The notes below the pieces were generated by a model. That model worked only from the letters and a program-made list of their open reading frames with translations, made no database searches and was not told the origin of the DNA. From contig NC_134397.1 in assembly GCF_050003625.1 (NCBI RefSeq), positions 218,860,537-218,924,536 on the forward strand: a stretch of DNA of 64,000 nt. Reading direction: 5' to 3'. A program made the translations under genes and the position numbers. The number at the start of each line of letters is the position of its first letter. The first letter of the stretch is position 1. Shown here one piece after another: positions 46,668 to 57,920 of this stretch. Origin of the DNA: Haematobia irritans (Eukaryota; Arthropoda; Insecta; Diptera; Muscidae).

Positions 46668-48077
46668 AACAAGTATATACAGCAGTAAGTTCGGCCGGGC
46701 CGAATCTTAAATACCCACCACCATGAACCAAATATTAGGGTTTCCTTTGAAATTTCAGGAGGGCTTGAGGACTTGAGGACACTTCCCGAAGATAAATTTA
46801 AAGATTTCATCCATGAGGACTATATCAGATTCTGGATTTATAAGAACCATTTTTGTTTGAGTTTTAGAGGAATCATTAACATCTCTTGTAAGTGTGCAAG
46901 AAAATTATAAAATAACGTCTTGATTTGAAATCTTAAATCTGTAGAAGTAAAATCTGGAAATTTTACATTGAGTTTCAAGCAATTTTCATGATCAGTGCGC
47001 CTTCTACACCCTCAAGAAGTGAAGTCGGTCTATATGGAGGCATTACCAAATGGACCTATAAAAACCTAATCCGATACACGTTTTTGTGAGCCTAAAATAC
47101 CAGAATATTTACAATTTCAGGCAAAATCAGATAAAAACTACGGTTTCTAGAAACCCAAGGAGTTAAATCGGGAGATCGTTCTTATGGGGGCTATACTGAA
47201 ATATGGACCGATGCTCACCGTTTTCGGCACACCTCTTTATGACCCGAAAATACCTCTAGATTTCCAATTTCAGGCAAATAGGATAAAAACTTCGGATTCT
47301 AGAAGCCCCAGAAGTAAAATCGGGAAATCGGTCTATATGGGGGCTATACCAAAATATGGACCGATCCTCACAATTTTTGGCACACGTATTTGTGGTCCTA
47401 CAATACCTCTAGATTTCCATTTTCAGGTAAATTGAATAAAAACTGCGGTTTCTATAAGCCCAAGAAGTAAAATCGGGAGATCGGTCTATATGGGGGCTAT
47501 ACCAAAATATGGACCGATACTCACAATTTTTGGCACACGTATTTGTGGTCCTACAATACCTCTAGATTTCCAATTTGCGGCAAATTGAATAAAAACTGCG
47601 ATTTCTATAAGCCAAAGAAGTAAAATCGGGAGATGGGTCTATATGGGGGCTATACCAACATATGGACCAATACTCACAATTTTCGGCACACGTATTTGTA
47701 GTCCGACAATACCTCTAGATTTCCAATTTCGGGTAAATTGAATAAAAACTGCGGTTTCTATAAGCCCAAGAAGTAAAATCGGGTGATCGGTCTATATGGG
47801 GGCTATGCCAAAACGTGAACCGATACTCACCATTTTTGGCACACCTCTTTAAGGTCACAAAATACCTCCAGATTTCAAATTTCAGGCAAATTGGATAAAA
47901 ACTACGGTTTCTATAAGCCCAAGACCCCAAATCGGGAGGTCGGTTTATATGGGGACTATATCAAAACCTGGACCGATACAGCCCATCTTCGAACTTGACC
48001 TGCCTGCAAACAAAAGACGAGTTTGTGCAAAATTTCAACACGATTGCTTCATTATTGAAGACTGTAGCGTGATTACA

Positions 48078-48115
<38 letters not shown>

Positions 48116-48270
48116 GGACAGACGGACATCGTTATATCGTCTTAGAATTTCTCCCTGATCAAGAATATATATACTTTATATAGTCGGAAATCGATATTTC
48201 GATGCGTTACAAACGGAATGACAAACTTATTATACCCCCGTCACCATTCTATGGTGGTGGGTATAAAAAA
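46668..48270 (+). mobile_element. HINE family B, copy 2 (full length)
   Basis: Same termini as copy 1 and nearly identical over hundreds of bases at the 5' end. The CAGA block at 48080-48115 is expanded to about eight repeats. Ends TATGGTGGTGGGTATAAAAA. Similarity to copy 1 suggests fairly recent spread. Confidence 0.87.
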
Positions 48271-49480
48271 AGGATAAGTCAAAATGTCCAAACAGCGGTT
48301 TCAAATGAACTACTCTCTGTTCCACGTGGTCTTAATTTTTATTCACAAAAAAACATTGTATTAAGAACTTTCATCATAAGTTTTTATAATAAAGTACTTT
48401 TGCTTAAAGAAAGTTTAATTTTAATGTATGAACATTTTCATAATAGTAAAACGGTTTGTTGTTCCTTTAATTATTTAATTTCTCTGTACTGTGGAATGAT
48501 TGATTTAAAAATAGTTTAATCGTCGACATTTTAAAGAGGCTGTTAACCAATTTTTATTATCGGGTTTCCCACAAAATAAGCAAGTAAAACAAAATAATAC
48601 TGACTTTTTAACTTGGTAGGGGTATATAAATCTTATGGTGTTGTAAAAATGAACTAAACTACAATGTTATAGATGAACTAAAATTTAAGAGAATTATAAA
48701 CTAGACAAGTTGAAAAAAATCTTAAGGGCTAAATCATGGTCAATATTACTACAGTTTAGTTCATTTTGCAATGGAAAAGGGTTCACTGTTTTTTCAGTGT
48801 ATATCAGATTCATACTGAAATAATGTACATATTTACCAAAAAAAAGACTCTTCCATAAGCAATAAGATTTTATAGTTTGTTTTCGCGTTAGTTAGTTTTG
48901 TTGGCATTGAAGAGCATATTTTGTTTTGAATCAGTTCGAAACGCCTTATCAACACAAAAAAAGAACCAACGAAAGGAAATTTGGAGGTATAATATCTTTT
49001 TCGCTATCCAAAAGAACACATCCAGTGACAAGCTAGTGTTGTGTGCTAATTTAAAAGAGCTGTTATTTGATTATTTGATGATTTTTATCACACACAGGCC
49101 TTACCACCCACAAACTACAAGCAAACTGCCACCCAGCCACCACCCACCCATCTATCCACACACAAACTTAACTGACATGAATGCTGAGGAGTGTTGACTT
49201 GTTCTCGTTGTCATCGTCTCTGTTATTTATGACAGTGTTTCTCAAATACACACGACTTAATACCCGATGGCCATTCGTTTTGTAGTAATTGCAAATGTCT
49301 AATGGTGAATGATCGAGAGAGTAATGTATGTATGTATGTTTGTACATACGACCCGTCGTTACCACGAGGGCTATTGATGCTTTCGTCAAATATGAAATAT
49401 GGAGCTAACCACCCGATCAACACTAAGATTATAAAGTGGGAAAGTCTAGTAGCTCTAGTAGTTTTTCTTTCTTTTCACTT
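48271..49480. other. intergenic DNA upstream of the second SV2-like gene
   Basis: Holds a J-type piece (48640-48805, TGAACTAAACTAC ... TTTTTTCAGTGTA) and a C/A-rich low-complexity stretch at 49095-49170. The frames at 48898-49197 and 49168-49389 look non-coding. GTATGTATGTATG occurs at 49327. Confidence 0.4.
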
Positions 49481-49605
49481 CAGTTTAAAGTGAAGCGTTC
49501 TAACGCTTGAATCAGTCATTGAGTTGATTGGGAGGAGAACTAACTGTGATAAAGAATTAACGCGTGAAAATCGTGTGAAAAGAACAAAGTTAGACAAAAG
49601 TGAAA

Positions 49606-49939
49606 ATGTCGTTTACCCCCAAAGATTTCGAAAAAGAATTTGGCAATAAAGAATCTCAATATAATGAAAATATTAAAACCATTGCTGCTGAACAGCAATT
49701 GGGGCCTAAGGGCAGTAGTATTGCGTCCTCCGAAAAAGAGAAAGGCTATGCCTATGAAGATGTTTTGAATATAATCGGTTTCGGTAAAACGCAATATTTA
49801 ATGTTGTTTACATGTGGCCTCTTATTGATGATGGTCATTTGTGAGACCATGGGCATGAGTATTATAACGATTGCTTCACAATGTGATTTCGATACGAATT
49901 CGGTGGAAATGGCTATTATGAGTGGCGCGGCGTTTATTG
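49606..49939 (+). CDS. SV2-like transporter, first coding exon (gene continues beyond window)
   Basis: ATG at 49606 (context GTGAAAATGTCG) opens a 111-codon exon ending in ATTG/GTAAGT at 49939. A polar N-terminus (MSFTPKDFEKEFGNKE...) leads to YEDVLNIIGFGKTQY, then a hydrophobic TM1 (LMLFTCGLLLMMV) and CETMGMSIITIASQCDF, ending SGAAFIG. This parallels exon 2 of the gene at 4866-7500 (GFGKVQIWVLLSSG, ELMGMAIIAPASQCDLG, GSGFLG), and both end in a phase-1 donor inside the same Gly codon. The next exon should carry the LADxxGRR loop. I find none to 64000, so the intron is over 14 kb or the gene is broken. An initiator-like TCAGTC at 49512 would give a ~90-nt 5' UTR. Substrate unknown. Confidence 0.85.
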
Positions 49940-50014
49940 GTAAGTTGGAAAGGATGAGTGGTGTTGCAGGCGTCAAACTAATTGGATATCGCCAAACTAC
50001 ACTGACTTTATTCT

Positions 50015-52205
50015 AATGATTTTGGTATTGATTCCACACCAAACGAACTGTGGATTGCAGTAAGGATACCTTTACGATATAATTCTCTTTTAAATTTGAG
50101 TTTTGCGTACTTGAAAATACGAAAATATTTTGAATTTGACAACTTAAATTTCCAAATTCAGACCCGACATGAAGAAGAAAAAAAAAAATCAGAAAACATC
50201 AAACGTCTTTAAAAAAAGTATTAACTATAAGAACAAATCTACTTCATTGATAAGTCTATCGATTTTTGGTCAAGGAAACAAACTTTATAGCTGAGAAATT
50301 AACCTTCGATGTCAATAAATTTAAGGAGAATTTCATTATATTGAAGAATTGTTCAAAATTATTTATCGATCTTAGTCAAACAAAATTTTCTTTCATATAA
50401 AATTACCCTTTTTAAATCGAATCACTTATCCATAAATACAAAACGACTTCATGAAAAAGTTTACAGACTGTTGGACAAGGAAAAAAACAGCTTTACATCA
50501 CAAAAATGCGCCTTCTATGCTACACCGAAAAAAATATTGTGGCGATGCCAAAGATTTCATGTCTTTAAAATACGAATGCAAATTTTGCTTAGCATAGAAG
50601 ACACATTTCTCTAATATAAAGTTTTTTTTTTCTTGTCCAAAAGTCGATAAACTTTTCAATGAAGTATTGTCCTTATAATTAAGTGATTTGACTTAAAAAT
50701 GGGTGTCATAACATGAAAAAAAAATTTTGGGTTAAGGTCAACTTGACTTTAATAACTCATAAAAATTGTTTAATATTAATGAAATTGTCTTTAAATTTGT
50801 TGTCTTTTTGCAAAAATCGTTCAAAACTAGGTCATGTTTTTCAATACTTTATTTTAAAGACGTTTTTTACATGAAACATTTTTTTTAAAGGACTTTGATA
50901 GCATATGAAGAAAAAAAAGCTGAAAAGGCGAAAAACTAAAATTTGCTTCCTAGAAGCAAGTACACAAAACCCAAATTTAAAAGAGAATTGTGTCTTAAAA
51001 ATTATCCTTACTTGTATTCTCCGCATCTTTGGCTCGGAATCAATACCGAAATTTTTAGAGTAAAGACAAAATCTTTGGAACCGGACATTTTTTTTTTCAG
51101 TGTAAGCAAAATTCTTATTCGAATTCTGAGGACAAGACATCTTTGCCTTCACGATAATATTTGTTTCAATACAGAGTGCAGAGTATACTGAAAAAATTAT
51201 TTACCTGATATTAAAGATTACGCAACCTCAATTTTAGGATGCGCAAATTTCAATTTTAGGATGAAAATTTCTTTAAAATAACGAAATTTTAATTAAAAGA
51301 AAGTTTATAATCATTGCTTCAAAAATTTTTTTATTAAATTTAGGACATACATTTTGAAAATGTTCGTCCCTTCGTTAAAGTTGCATGTCTTAAACTAAAG
51401 CAAATTTTCCTTAAAGTAAAGAAACATATTTTTGATTTAAAGAAATAGTCCTTAAATTAATTGAAATATTGAATCTTTTGATTTAAGATACAAACGCTTC
51501 AACTATAGGCTAAGACTTATTTTGAGAATTTAGCATCTTTGGTTTAATTTTTTTTTTTGGGAATTAAGAAAATATTTTTTACTTCGAAGTATCCGTCATA
51601 AATTGGATTTTTAAACTGGCATTTGTTTGTACGTGAATTGCTTTACTAATACGAGTATACCGCAAAAATAGAATGAAAATTCGATAAATGAGATTTGTAT
51701 CCTAATTTTAATTTTATAGATCCTAGATTTAAAGCCAGATAGGTCGCAAAAAAATTTCCTTATTTTAAAGAACCCGCATCTGTGACTCGGAATCAATACC
51801 AAATTCTTAAAGGAAGGTCAAAATCTTTGGATCCGAATAAACTTTTTTTTGAGTGTAGGGTTGATGAAAAATGTCACAATTTTTTGCTTTTTAACAATAA
51901 AATTAAAAACAAAAATGTTTTGTTGTACACCCAAAAAAAGTGACCCCACCGTGGAAGAAAATGTACACTGAAAAAAAAGCATACTCGGTTCCAAAGATTT
52001 TGTCTTTACTTTAAAAAATTTGGTATTGATTCCGAGCCAAAGAAGCGGAGAATACAAGTAAGGATACTTTTAAGACACAATTCTCTTTTAAATTTAGGTT
52101 TTGTGTACTCGCTTCTAGGAAGCAAATTTTAATTTTTCGCTTTCTCAGCTTTTTTTCTTCATATGCTATCAAAGTCCTTTAAAAACGAGTTACCAACAAC
52201 TTTAT
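50015..52205. mobile_element. cluster of family D TIR elements in the presumed intron
   Basis: At least three units: 50523-51102 (CACCGAAAAAAAT ... TTTTTTTTTTCAGTG, TA both sides), 51186-51855 (ACTGAAAAAATT ... CTTTTTTTTGAGTG, then TA) and one starting at 51966 (CACTGAAAAAAAAGC, preceded by TA). All share (in either orientation) GGTATTGATTCCGAGCCAAA and TTCCAAAGATTTTGTCTTTA-type blocks. 50015-50520 is a further truncated piece. The units at 50.88-51.1 and 51.97-52.18 kb form an inverted pair. Confidence 0.65.
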
Positions 52206-52867
52206 TTTCCAAATTAAATTTCAGCCGGATCGGATGAAATTTGCTTCTCTTAGAGGCTCCGCAAGCCAAATCTGGGGATCGGTTTATATGGGGGCTATAT
52301 ATAATTATGGATCGATGTGGACCAATGTTTGCATGGTTATTAAAAATCATATGCTGACACCATGTACCAAATTTCAGCCGAATCGGATGAAATTTGCTTC
52401 TCTTAGAGGCTCCGCAAGCCAAATCTGGGGATCGGTTTATATGGGGGCTATATATAATTATGGACCGATGCGGACCAATTTTTGCATGGTTGTTAGAGAC
52501 CATATACTAACACAATGTACTAAATTTCAGCCGGATCGGATGAAATTTGCTTTTCTTAGAGGGTCTGCAAGCCAAAGTTGACCCCCAACTTTATATGGGG
52601 GCTATACGTAAAAGTGGACCGATATGACCCATTTGCAATACCATTCGACCTACATCAATAACAACTACTTGTGCCAAGTTTCAAGTCGATAGCTTGTTTC
52701 GTACGGAAGTGATTTCAACAGACGGACGGACATGCTCAGATCGACTCAGAATTTCACCACGACCCAGAATATATATACTTTATGGGGTCTTAGAGCAATA
52801 TTTCGAAGTGTTACAAACGGAATGACAAAGTTAATATACCCCCATCCTATGGTGAAGGGTATAAAAA
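52206..52867 (+). mobile_element. HINE family A, copy 5 (5' truncated)
   Basis: Begins inside a 153-bp unit (TTTCAGCCGGATCGGATGAA). GCAAGCCAAATCTGGGGATC recurs at 52261 and 52414, exactly 153 bp apart. Ends GACGGACGGACATG and CCTATGGTGAAGGGTATAAA. Confidence 0.8.
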
Positions 52868-52904
52868 GGCAGATTAAATATATATCTTCACCAATTCTGT
52901 TTTT

Positions 52905-53589
52905 GATCGGTTTATATAGAGGAGTCTATAATTAATTATGGACCGACATGAACCAATTTTCGCACGGTAATTAGAGATTCAACTTTCAACTGGATCGGAT
53001 GAAATTTGCACCTCCAAACAGCTCTGCAATCCATATCTGGGGATCTGTTTATATGGGAGCTATATTTTGATCGATAAATTTTGCATGGTTGTTAGAGAGC
53101 ATATGTTATAGTAACATCGAGTGCCAAATTTTAACCGGATAGGGAACTTTTTCGGAAGTTAGCGTGATTTCCATAACAGAACGGACGGACCATGCAAAAC
53201 TTGGTCCATATCGGTAATTATATAGACCTCATATAAACCGACCCCAAAAAAAAATTGATTTCTGCAGCCTCATGGAGGAACAAATTTCATCCCATTCGGT
53301 TGAAATTTTTCTCTCTGATTACCTTGCAAAAATTGATCCCTTTCGTTTTATAATTGTTTATAAATTCCTCTACCCGTAAAACATAATTCATTCCTCCGAA
53401 ATGAAATTTTAGACAAACAATTATCTACCCGATAATTGGCTTTTTTAGACAAACAATTATCTAACCGATAATTTGCTTTTCGCGGTAAGGAATTTTGGAA
53501 TGATAGTCTTTAGTATAATTTTCTACACAATCCATGGTGGAGGGTACATAAGCTATGGCCTGACCGAACGTACAACCGTATATACTTGT
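52905..53589. repeat. degenerate HINE-A pieces in opposite orientations
   Basis: 52905-53180 reads forward (GATCGGTTTATATAGAGGAG ... GAAGTTAGCGTGATTTCC). 53185-53589 reads backward to a 5' terminus (GGTGGAGGGTACATAAGCTA, CGTATATACTTGT). Two copies are probably fused. Confidence 0.6.
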
Positions 53590-54035
53590 TAGAGTGATAA
53601 AAAAATCGGTTGTTTGAAAGTCGGGTTTTCTCGGTTCTAAAAAACCGGACCATGTTTTAAAACCGAAATTAAATCGAATAATAATAATAACGTAAGATCA
53701 TACCATAGATTTTGTTGGCAAAATATACGCTCCTAATTGAACAAGCAAGATTTGTTTATATTTAATTGAAATATCTCTGGGATTTCTTTAGAAAACCGAC
53801 ATCTTGGACGAATACTGTGTTGGAAGTGTTCCGAAACGATTTGGAAGTGCGCAGAAATACTTTCGGGATGTTTTCTTATTTCAGTTTGCATTGCAAATAA
53901 AAAAACCGAAAACCGGTTTTTATGATATTAAAAATACCGGTTCTACCGGTCCACCGAAAATGGGATTTTATACAAAACCGACAATCGGTGAAAAAGAAAA
54001 AACCGTTCCACCGTTTTTCACCCACCCTTGTACTA
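53590..54035. mobile_element. short hAT-type element with 8-bp duplication
   Basis: 446 bp; starts TAGAGTGATAAAAAAATCGG and ends CCGTTTTTCACCCACCCTTG-TACTA, which are imperfect inverted repeats. Exact 8-bp duplication ATACTTGT at 53582-53589 and 54036-54043. The interior is rich in AAACCG / CGGTTT motifs in both orientations. The frame at 53804-54265 runs across its right end and is not a gene. Confidence 0.72.
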
Positions 54036-54043
54036 ATACTTGT

Positions 54044-54600
54044 CCTTATTTGTTTTTGTTAAATATATTTATTTGCGATGATAGCTTCAGGTTCATTTAC
54101 CACTCTGTCACGTTATTAATTCTTTTAATCTATAGTTTTCGGTGTATTTTATTTAAACAACAAAGGGTTGATAACCTTTTAATAATATGTAAGTCTAATA
54201 GCTACTCACGAAGATTCTTCATTATATCGATATGCTATATTACCGCAATTAATTGTTTGATATAATAACAGGTAATAGAAATTTTATTACATGCTTTCAA
54301 TTCAAGTAGAAAGAAAAATACCCAATAGCTCGAATATATTTCTTTACTAAAGACGTTTCTGCAGAATGATTTGCAATTATACATTTAAATATACTGAGTA
54401 TATTAAATACTGATAGGGGTTTATGATATTTTGTATTATTAGAATCATTTGTTTATGTTTTTTTGTTCTTTATAAAATGTTTTCTCTTTTTTGTAAGCAA
54501 TTTTAAATTTGGATTAAAAAAAATATATGCCGGCTTCACTAGCTATCAATAAATAAATAAAAATAAAAAAAAAATAAAAAATTATATATAAAATTTTGTT
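54044..54600. other. AT-rich DNA, nothing recognised
   Basis: No repeat or gene seen; long A/T runs near 54540-54590. Confidence 0.4.
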
Positions 54601-55083
54601 CCAGAAATTATATCTGGGGATCGGTTTATGCTATGCTATGTATAATTATGGACCATTTGGACCCATTTTTGCATGGTTATTAGACACCATATTCTAACAC
54701 TGCGTACACCCATAGAAAAATCATGAACGGCGTGGTCATTTCAAAACGATCCGTTCATGAAAGTGAATCAACACACACGTGTAGTCAAACAGAACGGACG
54801 GGGTCAATCTGACAAGGTAAAAATTACACCATGCGTTGTCAAAACAACAACCAGCGTTCATGATCTGGCAATGTAATAGTTACGAATTTATAAAAAAAAT
54901 TTAAAAAACAAGTATATACGGCCATAAGTTCGGCCAGGACGAATCTTATGTACCCTCCACCATGGATTGCGTAGAAACTTCTACGAAAGAATGTCATCCA
55001 CAATCGAATTACTTGGATTGTGGTATCTTAAAACTTCGTAATATCGTTTTCTAAATTGTGAGTTAGTCCATACGTGGTATATA

Positions 55084-55964
55084 AAGGGTGGTTAAAATTT
55101 CAAGGGCCGATGTTGATTTTGAATAAAACACAAACTATTTAGGAAATTGTTGTAATTTTATTTTATTATGATATATTGGTATTACTCAATTATGTATGGA
55201 ACAAAATATCGGCCAAATGGGCGCCGCGACCTCGGTGGCACACCTTCATCCGATGGTCCAAATTTTCGATGACGCTGAGGCATAATGGAGGTTCTATGCC
55301 GTTAATGTGCCGAATTATCTCATCTTTAGCTCTTGAATTGTCGACGTACAACTTTTCTTTCAAATAACCCCAAAGAAAAAAGTCCAACGGTGTCAAATCA
55401 CATGATCTTGGCGGCCAATTGACATTGCCTTTACGTGAGATAACACGGCCATTGAATTTGTTGCGCAAAAGAGCCATTGTTTCGTTAGTTGTGTGGCAAG
55501 TGGCACCGTCCTGCTGAAACCACATATCGTCCACATCCATATCTTCCAATTCGGGCCATAAGAGTTCGTTATCATCTCACGATAGCGAACACAGTAACTG
55601 CCTGACAGGCCTCATTTTGGAAAAAATACGGCCCGATGATGCCGCCAGCCCATAAACCGCACCAAACAGTCACTCTTTGTGGGTGCATTGGTTTTTCGAC
55701 AATCACTCTTGGATTCTCATTCGCCAAAATTCGGCAATTTTGTTTATTGACGAATCCACTGAGGTGAAAGGTGAAAACGATTTTCTTCGAAAATTGATCA
55801 TCCACATCATAAAAAGTCTGGATAACTTTAACACGTTGTTGGATGGTGTATCTCTCCATGGTTCAAATTGAGTAAGCCTGAAATGTCAAATAAAATTCGG
55901 AAAAAATTTGGGTGTTTAGGTGTGGTTCACATTCAACATCGGCCCTTACAATTTAACCACCCTT
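55084..55964 (-). mobile_element. internally deleted mariner-like element
   Basis: Ends AAGGGTGGTTAAAATTTCAA and TTACAATTTAACCACCCTT are inverted repeats continuing into GGGCCGATGTTGA. TA at 55082-55083 and 55965-55966. The sibling HINE at 59770 shows the empty site GTGGTATATATTAGAC, confirming insertion with a TA duplication. 881 bp. Confidence 0.9.
55190..55859 (-). pseudogene. mariner-like transposase, deleted and frameshifted
   Basis: Start MERYTIQQRVKVIQTFYDVD at 55859, then an abrupt jump to FHLSGFVNKQNCRI, so the DNA-binding middle and the first catalytic Asp (normally in a DEAHF motif) are gone. VTVWCGLWAGGIIGPYFFQN follows. Near 55590 small deletions shift the frame. It resumes with DMWFQQDGATCHTT (second Asp), NWPPRSCDLTPLDFFLWGYL (third acidic region) and the normal C-terminus HLADILFHT. 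Related to, but distinct from, the relic at 19088-19719. Non-autonomous. Confidence 0.85.
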
Positions 55965-57300
55965 TATTAGACAAAAAAGGTATGTGTAGGTAAGTCTACA
56001 AATAATTACGAATCGATATGAACTTTTGCACGGTACGTAGAGAGCCAGAATTGAAATATGGGGCTCGTTTATATGGGGGCTGTATACAATTATGAACTTG
56101 ATATGGACCAATTTTTGTGTGATTGGGGATCGATTTATCTGAGGGCTATATATAACTATAGACCGATATGGACCTAATTAGGCATGGTTGTTAACGGCCA
56201 TATACTAGCACAATGTACCAAATTTCAACTGACTCGGATGAAATTTGCTTCTTCAAAACCAAATCTCGGGATCGGTTTACATGGGGGCTATATATGATTA
56301 TGGACTGATATGGGCCACTTTTGGAATGGTTGTATCATATACTACCACCACGTACCAAATTTCAACCAGATCGGATGAATTTTGCATCTCCATAAGGCAC
56401 CGGAGGTCAAATCTGGGGATCGGTTTATATGGGGCCTATATATAATTACCAATTTTTGCATGGGTGTTTGAGGCCATATATTAACACCACGTACCAAATT
56501 TGAATTGAATCAGATGAATTTTGGTCTTCCAAGAGGCTCCGGAGGTCAAATCTGGTGATCGGTTTATATGGCGGCCAAATCGGGGGTCGGTTTATATGGG
56601 GGCTATATATAATTATGGACCGATATGGACCAATTTTTGCATGGTCATTAGAGACCATATACTTACACCATGTAACAAATTTCAGCCGGATCGGATGAAA
56701 TTTGCTTCTCTTAGAGTCTCTGCAAGCCAAATCGGGGGATCGTTTTATATGGGGGCTATATATAATTATGGATCGATCTGGACCAATTTTTGCATGGTTG
56801 TTACAGACTATATACTAACACCATGTACCCAATTTCACCCGGATCGGATGAAATTTGCTTCTGTTAGAGGCTCCGCAAGCCAAATCTGGGGATCGGTTTA
56901 TATGGGGGCTATATATAATTATGGACCGATGTGGACCAATTTTTGCGTGGTTCGCCGGATCGGATGAAATTTGCTTCTCTTAGAGGATTCGCAAGCCAAA
57001 TTTGGGGGTCCGTTTGTATGGGGGCTATACGTAAATGTGGACCGATATGGCCCATTTGTAATACCATCCGACCTACATCAATAACAACTATTTGTGCCAA
57101 GTTTCAAGTCGATAGCATGTTCCGTTCGGAAGTTAGCGTGATTTCAACAGACGGACGGACGGACATGCTCAAATCGACTCAGAATTTCACCACGACCCAG
57201 AATATATATACTTTATGGGGTCTTAGAGCAATATTTCGATGTGTTACAAACGGAATGACAAAGTTAATATACCCCCATCCTATGGTGGAGGGTATAAAAA

Positions 57301-57385
57301 TCCGCTACCGTGACTCGAACCTGTGTTGTCTGCACCATATCATTTAACAGTCGCCTTAGCACATTGCACCACCGGCGGAGTTGTC
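57301..57385 (-). other. tRNA-like segment within MITE L
   Basis: On the minus strand: CCGCCGGTGGTGCAATGTGC then TAAGGCG (box A-like) and ACAGGTTCGAGTCACGG (box B). About 80 nt in all with plausible spacing for a split class II-like promoter. Acceptor pairing is not convincing, so it is not called a tRNA gene. Confidence 0.45.
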
Positions 57386-57920
57386 GTAACAACGTCTAGC
57401 GATTATTTTAAGACTTTTCATGGCCAAAGGAAAAAATGCCATTCACGAAATCGTGAACATTCCGTTTTGATTTTTTGTGAACGTTTCCGTTTCATTTTGT
57501 CACCGTCCGTTCACGATTTTTTCTATTAGTGTACTAAATTTCCACCGGATCGGATAAAATTTCCTCCTCAAAGAGGATCCGCAAGTCCAATCTGGGGATC
57601 GGTTTATGTGGGAGCTATATATCATTGTAGACCGATAGGAATAGTCAACACCATGTACCATTTTTCAATCGGATTGGATGAAATTTTGCACTTAAAGAGC
57701 CTCCGGAAATCAAATATGGGTGCCAGTAATGATACGTGTTTGTTTCGTTCGGAAGTTAGTGTCATTTCAACAGTCAGACAGACGGACATAGCTAGATCGA
57801 CTAAGAATTTCATAACGACCCAGAAAATATATACTTTATGAGTCTTTCACCAATATTTCAATGTGTTATAAACGGAACGGAAACTTATTATATCCCATGT
57901 GCTATAGTGAATGGTATACA

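Larger units (their letters stand above)
54907..57300 (+). mobile_element. HINE family A, copy 6 (with mariner inside)
   Basis: AACAAGTATATACGGCCATA start. Regular 153-bp units at 56.0-57.05 kb. GACGGACGGACGGACATG, TATATATACTTTATGGGG and TATGGTGGAGGGTATAAAAA end. The frame at 56521-56967 reads the 51-codon period. Confidence 0.85.
54708..57531. mobile_element. TA-duplicating MITE family L with internal tRNA-like segment, interrupted by a HINE
   Basis: Ends CACCCATAGAAAAATCATGA and TCACGATTTTTTCTATTAGT-G are inverted repeats. TA at 54706-54707 and 57532-57533. Without the nested HINE (54907-57300) the element is 430 bp. Further inner motifs (CCGTTCATGA, CCGTTCACGA) mirror across it. Confidence 0.75.
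54601..57920 (+). repeat. old HINE-A copy hosting a four-level nest
   Basis: The outer flanks are 54601-54705 (ATATCTGGGGATCGGTTTAT ... ATTCTAACACTGCG) and 57534-57920 (CTAAATTTCCACCGGATCGG ... CAGACAGACGGACATAGCTA, AAATATATACTTTATGAG, GAATGGTATACAAA). They join at a TA to give a continuous, diverged family A sequence. Confidence 0.65.

Noticed and set aside
48898..49197. 99-codon plus-strand frame
   Set aside because: Ends in C/A-rich low-complexity DNA; no family resemblance and no splice or poly(A) context.
53804..54265. 153-codon frame
   Set aside because: Starts inside the short hAT-like element and runs past its end into flanking AT-rich DNA; no domain recognised.
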